64,000 nt of DNA from Gonapodya sp. JEL0774. Lineage: Eukaryota > Monoblepharomycota > Monoblepharidomycetes > Monoblepharidales > Gonapodyaceae. The translations under genes were made by a program, and so were the position numbers. The notes under the pieces are model-generated. The model did not search any database and was not told the origin of the DNA. It saw only the letters and a list, made by a program, of their open reading frames with translations. This document shows, in pieces, positions 23,873-36,300 of this stretch (positions are counted from its first letter, which is position 1; each line of letters starts with the position of its first letter). The DNA is taken from contig JADIIX010000063.1 of NCBI GenBank assembly GCA_027604505.1, forward strand, positions 9,376-73,375, read 5' to 3'.

Positions 23873-24631
23873 ACCATTTCTACACGGACTCAAACACAAC
23901 TATATTTATCCAAACGACACCTGAATGCGGGGCACGGAATGCACCTCCCGTCAAAGAAGAACATGTTATATACTGCAAAAATTTCTCACTTCATCGAAGT
24001 CGCACTGTAATGCATTGATTGTGGATTGCTTGTGGCCAGAAACAATTCTTCCGTTCACACCCTGGATTGCAAATATGCTTCCCTGCTCATTTCAGCTGGA
24101 AGTTCAACTTTACACACACGAAAGCTGTGCTTTGTTTTGACCTTAAAATAAATAGTTCTCGTGGACATGGGACGTCTTTATCCCTGAGCGGACCACAGCG
24201 ATCACCAGGGAACAAAAGACATCCAGCTTTACCGACACACTACACACATTAATCGTCCAATACCCGAAGCCATGTCTCCCGCTTCGGCATCCCACGTGAC
24301 CATTCCTTTGCTCCCTGGCTACATAGTCGAGCCATCGTCCGGAAATCATAGACTCAGAGAGATGCTCGATTATAAGGTGAAGATCAAACAGAATTAGAGT
24401 ATATGGTGGACGGCTGCCCATGAAGTGGGTGTAGAGGAGCGATCATTGGGTGAGAGATGGCTCCCGGAGTGTGTGAGAGGTGGTTGGATAGTTGGGAAGA
24501 CCCATGCCTGCGAGATTGTCGCGGAGCTCCTTCCACCACAGCCCATGCTGCTGGGAAGGACGGCCGAGCTTAAGGAAACCTCAACAAAAGTGCAGCAATC
24601 GCAAAGCTGACCAGAGACGAGTATCTGAACA
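23873..24631. other. Intergenic region, nothing recognised
   Basis: Only short open frames. No motif, repeat or RNA gene found. It holds the 3' UTR of the RUS gene and the promoter of the EFHC1-like gene. Confidence 0.45.
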
Positions 24632-27204
24632 ATGCTCCCAGGGATGGTACTCGCAGGTCAAGTAAAGCTGCCACGTTCTTGAAGAGCGTGGGCTCGTCCG
24701 GACCAGTGTGCCTTCCGCCAGAGACACTCGATTCCTACTCGTGTAGATGAGATGGTTGGGGGACCGCTGTTGTGAGACCGCACAACCTGACCTCCACCCC
24801 CCGATTCACGAACAGAACGGATACCCCATCCACCGTCCTCATCCAAACCCCCCTACATCTCTCTCCGAGCTCGCGGCTACTCTCGCATCAAACCCCACTC
24901 TGCGCTACCAGCTGCCCAAAGATCTCTACGGTGCACACAACCAGCAGGCCACCCGAAAGTTTGTTCCTGCATTTGTTGCCTACGACAAAATCGTCTTGGG
25001 ATTTCATGCCTACTTCAAGCAAAGCGTTTACGAGAGTACCGAGCAGTACCTGCTCCGGAGGGTCAAAATTCAATATTATGTGGAGGTGAGACTCGAATCC
25101 GCAGAGGATGCCTCCACGGATATCATACCTCTTCCCAACCAGGACGACTCTATTGCTGTTGTGGAACCACCTGTCGAAAACAGCGGCATTCCTCAAGGAA
25201 TTCTCATCAAGCGGCAGAGGCTACCCAAATCCAGCACCGAATTCTACACCGTGAAGGATCTTAACTTGGCAACCAGTGTCACATTCTATGGACGGACGTT
25301 TAGGATTGTAGACTGCGACGATTTCACTAGGGTGTGTAGCTGTGCTTTGTTGCCTCCTTAGTCAATAGTTGCCTCTCACCTCAACCCGTCGCCGTGCAGC
25401 GCTACATGGCCGAAACGGAGAACATCACTCTCAACGCTCCCGAAGCCATGCCTCAAGATCCTCATCTCGCCGTACGCGCCCGGCTCAAAGGAGGTGTCCG
25501 GGGTCCCTCAGCCCTCTCTGGCGGCGCTCTGGGATCCCCCGCTCTTTTGAACCAAAGCTCGGCGGCGCACAACGGTGATAGATTGAGGAGGTTCTTGGAG
25601 AATGACAGAAAGGTGCTCAGGTTCTACGCGGTGTGGGATGATAGGGCCACTCCAAATATGGAGATGAGGGAGTTTGTGAGCTTTTGCTGATTGGTCCTTG
25701 CGACGTTGTGCTATCGAGATGCAGGACATTGATTGCACTACCCAATTTCGACGTGATTCTTGGCTCAGATTGTTCACTACTATCTTGTCGACGACACGGT
25801 TGAAGTCCGTGAAGTTCGCAAGGCCACTACCGGCCGAGACATGTTCCCGCAGTTGCTAAGGAGGCAGCAGCTTCCCAAGGTGCTGAATGACCTTGTCGGT
25901 AAGTTCTCAGAGGTTCTCTTTTCTGATGGTGAGATGACGACCTCCTTTCGAATGCTGTGGCCTCGCATTGTGGGAATGAATGTCCAGACATCCAGTTGGG
26001 ACCCAAGTTCACGTGGAAAGACTTTCGCTTGGGCGGTACAGTTAGCGTACTCAACAGAGAGTTCCTCATGTAGGTCTCGGTATCCACATCTGTGCATTCC
26101 GGTTTCTATTAAACCCACTCTGCGATTTTGTTCCCAGTCGCGACTGTGACGAGTTCACTCGCAATTATCTCCGAGAAAATAACCCCGAGCTCACACCCGC
26201 TGACCTTGAACCCATATCTGTTCCGGATGGTTCCACGTCCTCTTCTACCCCGGATTCGCCCGGATCCGAATGGCCACCTTACAATGGGTTTGGGACTGAG
26301 GAGGACTCGATTGGGTCGTGCAAGCATTTGGTGTTGCAGCCGCCGAAAAAAGATTTCTTGAAGATGCTGGAGAATGAGCACAAGACGTTGAGGTTTGTAG
26401 CGAGGCTGGTGAGTCTTGGCAGTTGTGGCCCTCACGGAAGTTTGTCGACGCGATCTCGAAGTGAATTCTTTGCTTCATAGGACTCGAAGCATGTCGAGGA
26501 TAAAGACAGGAGGTTTGTCCTCACGTACAGGCTGGCAGACGATACAATCACGATATACGAGCCACCACAGAGGTGAGGCGGCCGAATATCTCAACACTCC
26601 AACCGAAAATGAAACGTGGTTTTGTACCCTATCCGACCGAAAATGAAAATGAAAACGCAAACAGAAATGCGGGTATTCTCGGCGGCAAGTTCCTGGAACG
26701 ATCTAGAGTCCTCAAGTCGGGGCAGAAGCTCGGAGACCCAGCCGATCAAACAAAATACTACGGTGCGGCCGACTTGTCTGTCGGTGCCACTTTGGACATC
26801 TTTAAGCACAAGTTTGTACTCATGGATGCGGACGAATTTGCGTTCAAGTGGATGGAAGAGAACCGGGGGCTGTTTCCACAGGCAGATGGGGACAAGGTCG
26901 TGGGTAAGGTACGGGCAGCTCTGGTGAAAGCACAAGTGAAGAAAGATGTGGTTGAAAAGGGATTGAGGGAGGTTGCGAAGGAAGGGAATGTTGCCAGGAG
27001 AGATTTTCTCCGTGTGGGCAGGGACTTGTTCAAAGACGTGCTCACGGATCACGTGAGTCACGCCATTTTCCGTTGCGGTTGTTTTATTGTGTTTCTGTGG
27101 TGCTCATATAAGCGCACGCCTGCGTGTAGGAAATCATCACCTTAGCTCGGAAAGTCGGACAGGAAGGGTTCGTCAACATTGTTCAGTTACTCTCTCTTTT
27201 TTAA
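24632..27204 (+). CDS. EFHC1: EFHC1/EFHC2-like flagellar microtubule inner protein (three DM10 domains)
   Basis: Eleven exons in phase: 24632-24646, 24707-24742, 24816-25085, 25143-25331, 25400-25675, 25769-25898, 25988-26069, 26138-26408, 26481-26572, 26665-27052 and 27130-27204; about 607 residues. The N-terminus reads MLPG, then a conserved-looking CAFRQRHSIPTR spliced to NGYPI, matching the family start. Each DM10 domain has the typical closing: DDSIAVVEP with FRIVDCDDFTR; VHYYLVDDTVEVREV with NREFLIRDCDEFTR; and LADDTITIYEP with HKFVLMDADEF. The order and spacing fit EFHC1. The protein binds the inner wall of doublet microtubules near the ribbon in cilia and flagella. Its presence argues for flagellated zoospores. 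The two small first exons (15 and 36 nt) are inferred from phase and homology. Confidence 0.92.
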
Positions 27205-27316
27205 TAAGACTTTGGTAATTTCTTCCCTGTACAATAATATGAACATGCAATTTGATTTTGGACGACATGGAGAACCGAAGATCGTGTTCATCACTGTTTG
27301 CCCGTATGATCAAACA

Positions 27317-28896
27317 ATGGAAATGAATCTTGCTACATTGACCATACTTCTCGCCATTCTCCAGTTGGTCTGTTGCGACCCTACTTCTTCGCTTTATACC
27401 CACTCTGCCAACGACCGGTTCGTTGCGATACTGTCCACCCCGAATAATTCGGATCCATTCCCACCGTGAATGCTCGCTCATCCACTAGAGGTCTTGTCAA
27501 GAAGTCGATCAGTGCATCCAAACTCCTTCAAGAGCACAATCGTTTCACCAATCTGACTCAACACGAAAAGACAACTGATGCGGAGGTTATTTCAGATTGA
27601 TGTTAGGGGAGCACGAACTGATATTGATTCATTATGGAATTTATGGCATCTTAAAGGTGTTGGCGTGGGTGACACCGTGGAATTCGCGGGGCTACGATAT
27701 CGTGAAGGTATGAGAGTCAAATCATTTTATCCCCTCCTTTCATCCACACTCTTTGAATACCACCGTCCTCGGTCAGATTTTCCGCGGGAAATTCGATTTT
27801 GTAGCGCCTTGTTGGTACCAACTCATTAAAAATCCTCCGCCTACGGAGGGTTGGACTCTGAGGGGGGACCATGATGTTGACACGGCATGGATGACGGAAG
27901 TGAGGCGCCCTTGGGACGGCGGGAAGAGAGCGAAAATTGTGCCTCGGCTTGTGTTTGAGGGCGCGCGAAAGGAGGATTGGGAGCAATTCATCCAGGATGA
28001 TGCGCAAATGGATCTGGTAGCGGAGACTGTGTGGGGAGAGGTTGAGTGAGTTGGATGTAAGGACGGACGCGGATATTTGGACGCATTGTTGGTATATGCT
28101 TTTTTTTTTCAGGAAGCACAACTTCGACGGTATCGCCTTAGAAGCGCCCTTGCCACTTTCTTACTTGTACCTTTTCCTTCTTCGTCTTTCGGATCGTCTG
28201 CATAACGGTGGTCGTGTCCTCCTCTGCACAGTCAAGGTCTACAACCGAGACCACCCACAAATCGACATGTTAGATGGGCTTTTCGATGCGGGACACGTGA
28301 AAGCACTTGAGGGAGTGGTGGACCGCCTGACTTTGGTTACATGTGAGAACAGTCACCATCTTCTTTAAGTCTGTGCGATCTCTTGCGGGCTAACTGCCGT
28401 TCTGAAGACGACTACTCTACAAGTCTTGGCAGAAAAGGGCCGAACAGTCCCACCAAGTGGATCGAAGAAACCGTGAATCGATTGTGCCCAGAAGTAGCCA
28501 GTGACACTTGTCGAAAGATGTTGCTTGCAGGAGTTAACTTATACGGGAACAAGTTTGGCACTGGGGGAGGTGAGGCCATCGTTGCGAACCAGTATTTGAA
28601 TATTTTGCGAGGTAAGTACAATTGTTAAGTCACCGCTTTTTCTCCGTCGATGTCTGTTCATCCACGCTGATGTGCTATGTTACCTAGAGCACAACCCCAA
28701 ACTGATCTGGGATGACACCAATGAGGAACATTACTCGGCACTCGCAAATGGGGAAGAGGTTTGGTACCCAACGCCGTTGTTTCTGGAGACTAGGGTAGCA
28801 TTGGCAGAGGACTTGGGGACCGGGGTTCATTTGTGGGAGGTAGGACAAGGTCTGGATGTATTTTACGTGAGTCTCCGAGTTGGGTTACGTGCGTGA
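27317..28896 (+). CDS. CHID1: Chitinase domain-containing protein 1-like (GH18, CHID1/SI-CLP)
   Basis: Seven exons in phase: 27317-27417, 27489-27585, 27657-27707, 27777-28045, 28113-28342, 28408-28611 and 28688-28896; about 386 residues, close to animal CHID1. A signal peptide (MEMNLATLTILLAILQLVCC) is followed by NDRGLVKKS. Family landmarks: VLAWVTPWNSRGYDIVK, HDVDTAWM, KIVPRLVFE, LTLVTYDYS, GVNLYGNKFG, WYPTPLFLETRVALAEDLG and VHLWEVGQGLDVFY. The usual GH18 catalytic DxxDxDxE motif is not seen; CHID1 proteins are generally thought to bind saccharides rather than cleave chitin. Secretory-pathway location is expected. The final residues after VFY are uncertain, since a donor-like GTGAGT follows and a last small exon is possible. 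Confidence 0.9.
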
Positions 28897-29060
28897 GATT
28901 TTAAACCCTAATTGAGTCGGAATACATCATCTGTGTAACGTTTCGCACTTGGCAATTGTCACTCGTATAATGTTGTATTTGCACGTTTGTTCTAAATGAA
29001 AGGATATACTGTGAAGCAGCAAAATACATCTGAATTGACAGAGCATTTCCCGTGCAATGG

Positions 29061-29093
29061 TTCGGTGTTTGTTCGGTGTTTGTTCGGTGTTTG
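29061..29093 (+). repeat. Tandem repeat, 11-bp unit, three copies
   Basis: The unit TTCGGTGTTTG occurs three times head to tail without change. Its length is not a multiple of 3, so copy-number change would shift any frame crossing it. It lies upstream of the hypothetical exon starting 29147. Confidence 0.9.
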
Positions 29094-29146
29094 CGAAGCG
29101 CCTGTTCAGTCAAACAACCTTCCCAAGGCCGCAGCACCCTTTGAGT

Positions 29147-29461
29147 ATGGTCCACGCGGCCGACGTGCGAACAGAAATGGACACGGCGATGGAAGAATGC
29201 GGTGACGGCGACAGCTACGGCGGGAAAGCAGGGGCGAAGGGGGAGGGGATGCCCCTTGAAGTCCACTCAAACCAGGACGCGAACTGGCGAACGCATCTAC
29301 TTGCGCTGACGGGAGCGAAGACATTGTCACAGCTGGTTGAGATGTTGCCATCATATAAACCGGGCATCGCAGCGCCAGTGTCCGGAGAAAGATCCATTGA
29401 CCAGTCGCTTGTTGGAGTCGATGCGAGTATGCTGCAGCGAGCACATAATATTCTCATTAAG
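29147..29461 (+). CDS. Hypothetical protein, first exon only
   Basis: A 105-codon frame from ATG to a good donor (GTATGT at 29462). It begins MVHAADVRTEMDTAMEECGDG, is acidic at first, then forms a likely helical part (NWRTHLLALTGAKTLSQLVE, and AHNILIK before the donor). The composition looks coding, but I do not recognise the family and could not identify a convincing next exon in 29.5-30.0 kb. It could be a real small gene or a conserved-looking accident. Confidence 0.35.
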
Positions 29462-29466
29462 GTATG

Positions 29467-30079
29467 TCAATTCATTCTGGTTAAGAGAAGTGGGAGCGTG
29501 GGGTGATCCGGGGTTACACTGTCTCTGCGTGTCCTCGTCGAGATTGCAATGGTGTGGGAGATTCCACCTGCTGTTTTCACAAGATGAATGTATTTCGGCA
29601 CTGCCACTGTGCTGCTTACCTACCTTTGATACTTAATGGAGGGGTTTTTGGGGTTTGATTTGTCCTCCTTTTCTCACCGGTTTACTGGGCAGAGGACTTG
29701 GCCAGATGATCCGACAAGAGTTACAAGGGGAGATTAAATGATCAGTGACTTAAAAGCTACTGCAAAGTCTAGAAACGCTGATATCGTTGCCTAAATTGTG
29801 GCTTGAACTCCCCTTTACAAAAACCGTTTCCCGTTCGCAGTTTGAATTCTTAATTAATCTTCAGCTAACATCATCTACATCGTTTACAACCCCAAGGCCT
29901 GTCTCTCCTCAAATCTTCCACTAATACGCTCCTCGCTATTTACTGCCACAAGTCAACAGTCTCCGTTCTGTCGTGCCCTCCTCTATCGCCCCGCGGATCC
30001 CTCTCTTGTTTCCAATCTCATATCAGTCCTGCATTCTGAAACACACTTTCTGGCCACCTTAGGGGCTGAGTCACATGAC
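29467..30079. other. Intergenic region, nothing firm
   Basis: No domain or repeat found. If the frame at 29147 is real, a downstream exon should lie here. An acceptor-like CACAAG before 29584 is one option. Confidence 0.35.
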
Positions 30080-31451
30080 ATGCGACCGCTCCACGTCGTC
30101 ATTGCCGCCGTACTGGTTGCTGACATCGAGGGACGATCCCGGGAGGCAGACCAAGTCAAAGGAATAAAGAGGGCAACTTGGGCCCAGTGGCCTCTTCCCA
30201 CCATTCCTGCTTCTGATCACTCCAAGAACGCTAGTACTGTAGCACCCTTTTACTCCTCCGCATCTCACCTCGACTCGACACAGTGGGCCTCTTCTTCATC
30301 TCCTTCCAATGCACAATCACTCGCTCAGCCTCCACCTAATCCTTCGTGCCTACCCCCTCATCTCCACCTCTGCCCACCTTACCCGGAAGATATTGCTTAT
30401 GATCCCGCACCCGGACCGCATGGATCGAGATCCAGGAGGGAGGTAGTAGCATGGAGAGAGTCATGCGCTACAGGTTTGGCGGAGGTAGGTGTTGGACTGT
30501 TGAGGAGATGGAACTTTGAGCGTCGAAACACTCCAAGTGACCCGAAATGCGGCCCAATAGGCTGTCCACAGTGCCAATTGTGCGAATTGTGATCTGTAGC
30601 CCTTTGAGCGAATGCCTGTTTGCTCTAGCAAATGCGATTGGATAACAGAATCTCACAGCATGTGGCCTGTTGGAATGGGCTCAGGATGTTGTGATGTGCA
30701 TGTTGACATGGGAGGGGGCAACATCTGCCAGGCCGTTTCTGCCGAATTGAGATCCTTGTGTAGAACGTGGTATCACCTGCTCGTTCCAACCAATACCTTC
30801 CCACAGCTCGTTCCAACGGACCTTCTTGACCTCCGGTTCGGGTCGGGTAATGTAAGTTGAACACAGCGCTCTCTTCCGTTTTCTGTTCAGATCTTCTTCA
30901 ATCACCACCCCCTTTTTCAGACGGCCCTCCATCTCGCTTCTCTATCTCCTACCCCCGACCTTGCCAGGCGTCTTCTGTCCCTTGGTGCAAACCCAATGGT
31001 ACGGAATGGGGCGAATCTATCACCAGCCGAAACTGCCATCCTTCCCGAAACTCGTGCGATCCTCGCCGCTGCTGCGGCATCCGCGTCAACGACTAACGGC
31101 TCGCCCACCATGACCACCGTCCCTCCGATTCCTGCACCCTCACCTCTGCGCTCATCCGCCTCACCAGGGCCTGGTTCTCCAGGCTCTGGCGCCACAACGC
31201 CAACGAAGCGGGCCGTGCCAGATGAAGGGAATGAGGATCGGACGATTGGAGGAGGTCGGAGGGGTGTTACGAAAGCAGCGAGGGTGGATGTGCAATCGGC
31301 GGACTGGGGCGTGGAGCCCGCAGCGGTGGTCGCGACAAGAAAGTCGTCGAGATCGAACGGGAGGCTTTCTAGTGGAGGGCGGGGAAGAGCAAATGGATCT
31401 GTGTCTGTGGGGATTGTGAATGGGGCGGGTGAGGATGCGATGGAGGTGTGA
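30080..31451 (+). CDS. Ankyrin-repeat protein with disordered tail, boundaries uncertain
   Basis: Part of an ankyrin repeat is clear across a splice: LDLRFGSGN (exon ending at a GTAAGT donor near 30850) joins TALHLASLSPTPDLARRLLS and LGANPMVRNGANLSPAE after the acceptor near 30921. The C-terminal ~150 residues are rich in Ala, Ser, Pro and Gly (GSPGSGATTPTKR) and end EDAMEV. Upstream, 30080-30480 encodes a Pro/Ser-rich segment with YPEDIAYDPAPGPHGS. The link between this and the ankyrin exon is inferred, not proven. Ankyrin repeats after a disordered N-terminus recall Mbp1/Swi6-type regulators, but no KilA-N DNA-binding domain was found, so no function is assigned. Confidence 0.5.
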
Positions 31452-31716
31452 TTTTCAATAGTGTTGTACGAGCTGGGGTTATAGAAGGACGCTGGTGGGA
31501 GCACTTGCCATACTTAGGCCATTTGGTCGTTGTGTTCTGTAGTGGGAGGAGGACGAACTCGGACCTGAGCATCAGCGGTTTCATGCCCGCCGCCCAAAAT
31601 CTCAGCTCGTTAGTTCTCATTGCAGTCGGTGGGACCCAATCTATAATGTTTTCTTCAATTCATAATGCATGCATGCCTATTGCTGTCTTTTTAAAACATA
31701 TTTCGGGATGTCTTCA

Positions 31717-32966
31717 TTACTGTGTACCCGACTGTACGAAACCACCATCGGGTCCCGGTCCAGCCGAGAATACTTTGTCGAGGGCAAGTTCAAGTGATGG
31801 GTTGGCTCCACGGAGACCATCTTCATTTGGAATGGGGCAAATGTTGTCATGGATTTAAATCGACAAGCGAAGGAGCACACTGAGTGAGTCGTTATAAGAG
31901 TGGTTTACTCACCTACGACGGATTTTCCCCAATGGAAATATTCATGGACGCGTTCTCTTGACCTACAAACCGATAACATTTATCGAGCCATACTTTCAGT
32001 GAATTCCAATATCCACATATGACTCACCAACCCTCGGGCCAAGACTTTTGAAGGTCCCGAAGATTAAAGAGTTTGTCGGCCATCTTCACGTGCTTGGCTT
32101 TAAGAGACTTATGAGGTGCACTGGATACCTGGAGACTAGCGAAATGGTTCAGATTCAACGGCTTCCCTCTTGGTAGTCTCCACACTGCGTCATTCTTCCA
32201 AATATCACATTCATCTACCCAGTGTTCCCAAAGAGCCATTGCACGAGCCCCCACCTAGTGCGCTCACCTTTTCCTAGTTTCCTTGGGCAAGTCTTTGTTG
32301 TCAGTCACTTCCATTACAATAGACGCCTTGTTGAGAAAGGTTTGAGGAGCGAACGAAGTCATGACTAAGACCACGGAAGTACTAGAGATACTTTTTAGAC
32401 GCACAACTTCGTCGCCGAATTCCTGAACAAGCTCCTCCCTGGTAGTGTCGGTATCCTCAACCGTGTCGTGTAGAATGGCAGCTTGCAGTGTTGCGAGGTC
32501 AAAGATCTTGTGAGACAGAAAGGAAATGAGGATTTGCGCACCCAAAGAAGCATGGGAGGGTTGTAGCGCTCTCGAGGATGAACAATGGGGCCGCTCAGTA
32601 CCAGTGCCATGAGAAACACTCACGCCTCCCTCACGTGCCAATATCATTGCAACCCCAATGGGATGATTGATGTATGGGGTCTTGACCGCATCTTTTCTGC
32701 GTTGGTTGGTGTGTTTCTGGAAAGCACGTCCGGGTCATGTAAGCACCGTGACAGTAATGATCACTGAAGCCAACCAGGTGCGCATCCGTAGCAACTCATG
32801 ACGAAGTTAGTTCATCCTTTTAGGCGTCAAATCTCACGTGCTAGGATCTGGTTGCACCAGCAATCTCTCCGAATCTAGGCGACATGCGAATTCACGTACT
32901 AACACGAGCAGCGAAATCTATTGCAGCTAGGAGTTGCGCGTGTATAGGAAATGCTTGGTCACTCAT
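31717..32966 (-). CDS. HDDC3: MESH1/HDDC3 HD-domain pyrophosphohydrolase
   Basis: Seven minus-strand exons in phase: 32966-32904, 32716-32624, 32506-32408, 32326-32268, 32135-32028, 31962-31913 and 31820-31717; about 191 residues. The metal-binding HD motifs of the SpoT/MESH1 hydrolase fold are all visible: TPYINHPIGVAMILAREGG, AAILHDTVEDTDTTREEL, EVTDNKDLPKETRKR and KMADKLFNLRD. The C-terminal helix GANPSLELALDKVF also matches. MESH1 proteins remove the 3'-pyrophosphate of (p)ppGpp and, in metazoans, act as an NADPH phosphatase. There is no synthetase domain, so this is a hydrolase-only small enzyme, probably cytosolic. The junction 32408/32326 uses a weak donor (GTTGTG) but gives the expected length. 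Confidence 0.92.
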
Positions 32967-33301
32967 GTCGGCTGGAGACGGGGGTCAGTTGGAAAGCTGG
33001 TAGCGGCGCCGTGCTGTGGTTCATCTGCGTCATCGTTACACTGCCTGCACCCTGATCGTTCCCCAGCAATAATAATGGAGACGGTGAGAGCCAGTTCTGC
33101 GTAGTGTTCTCTCCAGGAGGAAATTGTTAGGGATCAATTGCTCCCCAAAGAGCGAATGCACATTCATCAAACCACTCGCTGTCACTTTCAACCGGCTCTC
33201 AAAATAGAGAAAAGGCATTAGTTAATAGTTCCTGGAACTCTCTGAAGCGTGCGGTCGCTTCACCGGTAAAATAAATAGTCTATGAAATTGACATAATGCG
33301 G
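32967..33301. other. Gap between MESH1 and RTEL1 genes
   Basis: No coding signal recognised. It contains the promoter of MESH1 and the 3' UTR of the RTEL1 transcript, which run in the same direction. Confidence 0.4.
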
Positions 33302-36300
33302 TTAGGAATCGGATCTAATTTTGAAGTGTCTGGCACGTTCCATGAACGCCGACTTATGCTTCTTGGGAACGAACTCAGCAAAGCCGTTCATTACTGCGGT
33401 TGCACGAACCGCGTCATAACAAGAAAGAAGCATCTCCAACTCGTCCACCAGTTTCCAAAAGTCCAGTTCTTTCGCTTTAAATGCACGCAAAAATGCTTGT
33501 AGTTTTTTGTAGTCCGATCGACTCAGCGTTGCTTTCACATCATCCAGATACGTACGCGCTTGTGTGGGTGGGTTGCATTGGGCCTTTCTCTCATCTAAAA
33601 CAGAGCCAACCGCTTCACTTGGTTTTACCTCCATGCGACCAGCCTTTCCGGGGAGGTTCTCCTTCGTTTCGCCAACTTCTGAGTGTACCCCTACTATCGC
33701 TGATTTAGCCACCTTGTCCTCCCGTGTCCGCGCTACAATTTCCTTGAGCGTCCCCCTCACTTGTTGTGTCGTTGAGTGCAATGACAGAGCTGGTTCAAAG
33801 CTCTTTCCTGTCTGTAGATCGTCGACCCCACCCTCCCCAGCCGCCACTACCCCCTCTACTTCCGCCAATGCCCTTAGTGCTTTTTCATATGTTGTTGCAT
33901 GATTTGACGGTCGGATTTGCGCCGTTGTTTGTAGACGTGTGGTAGCCGATCCTGCAGAGAGAGCTGTCATATGGCGAACAGCTGCTATCCGGGTAGCAAC
34001 GGACATGTTCATCCCAACGACGGACACGGCAGTAGAAGACGAGTTTCCACCACTCAAACTCTTTCCAACTGGAGCTTTCACCTGCGCAGACACGATAATC
34101 ATCAACACTTGATACTGAACGTTGTTCAGCTTTGGGCTATTACCTTCTCGTCCGCGTGGGCTCGGAAGAACCTCGACAGCCCTCCTTGCACTGTTGCAAA
34201 CGAATTATGTACCGTCACCCTAGGCTTTACCCAAGCAGGAAGAGCGGCAAGAGATGGTGCAGACGCGAATCGATCATCGAGGAGGAGGATGGCACCGTAG
34301 TCTGATCTGTGGCGGATGGCACGGCCGATGGCCTATAATGGCGAAAACATTTGCGGTTACGCGAGTTGCAATTGTCGCGGAGAAATAATCATGGCAAGGA
34401 TGGAGCGCGAGAGACCGTAAGTCGTCAACTTCATCAAATAGGTATTTTGTTCCTCACCTGGTTTACCGCTCGCGAAGCCTGCTGGCGGTACCAAGTAGCT
34501 CCGTCTATGCCCGTCCGGTTCCGTGAACGTGAATCGTCAAGAAATTGCTTTTTGAGAGAGACCTGTGGATTGGAGCCGGAGTGGAATGTGATTATCCTAT
34601 CGACGAACAAGAGCACAGTAAACGTGGCAAGCTCTCCGATCGCCAGGTGCTATCACAATCACGAAGCTGTTTTCATATCTTTGGATTCATCATCAACGCT
34701 CACCTTGGGATCCTTTGCTGCTGGAAAGGGCAATCCCGTGACTATTACCCCTCTCGCCTTGGCGTCGCTAAAGTCCACACCCTCGGAGACCTTACCCCTG
34801 CACACGGCAAACAAAATTGCTCCAGTTTGCGTCTGGGTTGTCTGAGAGCCTGAGCTTTGGGACTCGATGGAACTGGATTCCGATGCAGCTGCTGCCGAAC
34901 CTCCAGGTGTTTCCACCATAGCGTAGAAGTACTCGATTGCACGCGAGAATTCCGCTTTACTCTGAGGTTCTACAACGATATGCTTGTAGCTCTGTATTCG
35001 ATCAAGAATCGAGCGGGTTGCGGTGAGGGACTTGAGAGAAACGTCAGGGATGTGGTGACTTCGCAACTGACAAAGAACTAAGCTGGCTGAAGGCTCACTG
35101 TGCTCTTCCACGAATCAATACAGCTTTGCATCACGCCATAGCTGGGGAAAAAGCATAGAATGCCGTCCGGGACGGTTCTTTGGCCCAAAACGTCAACTTA
35201 AGGCTCGTAGGTGTGACGAGTTCCAATAAACAGTACCCACCGGGCGAAGTTGACAACTGCATTCCCGAGATCTGTTCGGTAGCCCGTATCATCTCTCCTT
35301 TGATATGAGCTGTTGAGCGCTGTACCCGCAGGTCCCTTGGTCACCACTGCCACCAAAGCTTGTGAATCCGTGATGACGTGTGGATTTTCAAGACGGACGT
35401 CGAAAGGACTGATAAACCAAAGATGAAAATGTTCTCATTCACATCCTGCTGGAAAGTCGTAGATCGATGAATGTCAGTTCAAACTTACATTCCCAACTCT
35501 GCTGCAACACCATCCAGCGGGGCCAATGTCCCACTCGCTAAAATGACATTTCTCACTCCAGCAGCTAAAAGCTCCCTCATCGCGACCCCTGAGTCAAAGC
35601 ACCAATAGCTTAATGTCCGACCTTCGCCACCGCCGCGCACTGCGCCGGCACGAGTCAGGTGTACTCGGTAAGCGTGTAGGGCACTGGCCAGTGCTGGCCG
35701 GTCGAGGTGGCGAAGCGAAGGATGGAAACAGGTCTTTAGTGCGGTATGGAGGGCTGAGAGGTGAGCTCGTGGTGACCGGCGGTGGGATCCGGAGGCGGAA
35801 ACTAGACATTTAATTTAAGCGTCCCGTTTTGTTCAATTATGTCTGATTTTTGAGACCCACCTTGAGCCAGAGTCTGGACGGCACCTTCAAGAACGCGACC
35901 GAGCACCTCCCAGGTTTCGAAAGATCTAGAATGATACAAAATCTGGTGTTGGGCACCAAATTACTTAGACGACTCCCATTCCCATCTGAAAACTTACACC
36001 TTTACGGCAGCAAAGAGGTCAAATATATAATCACCCGGTCGGACAAAGTCACCGGACGAGGGATTTAGCGGGAGGGATTGAAGGTGAGAGGCAAGCTTTC
36101 CGACCAGGACTGTGTTCTGATAATAAGTCAAGCTTGCCAATAAAAAATGAGCATTCCGACGTACCCTCCAGTATTTCAAAATCTTCTTTTGTCTGTTCAC
36201 CCGCGTAACCAGGCTTAGTGGCGTAATCGGCGCACTGTCGCGCTTCGTCAGCGCACGCGGCCAAGTCCGCAGTAGAAATCTCGAAGGAGGTTGTGTCTCC

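Noticed and set aside
30080-31451. Mbp1/Swi6-type APSES transcription factor
   Set aside because: Only an ankyrin segment is visible. No KilA-N/APSES DNA-binding motif was found in the upstream exon.
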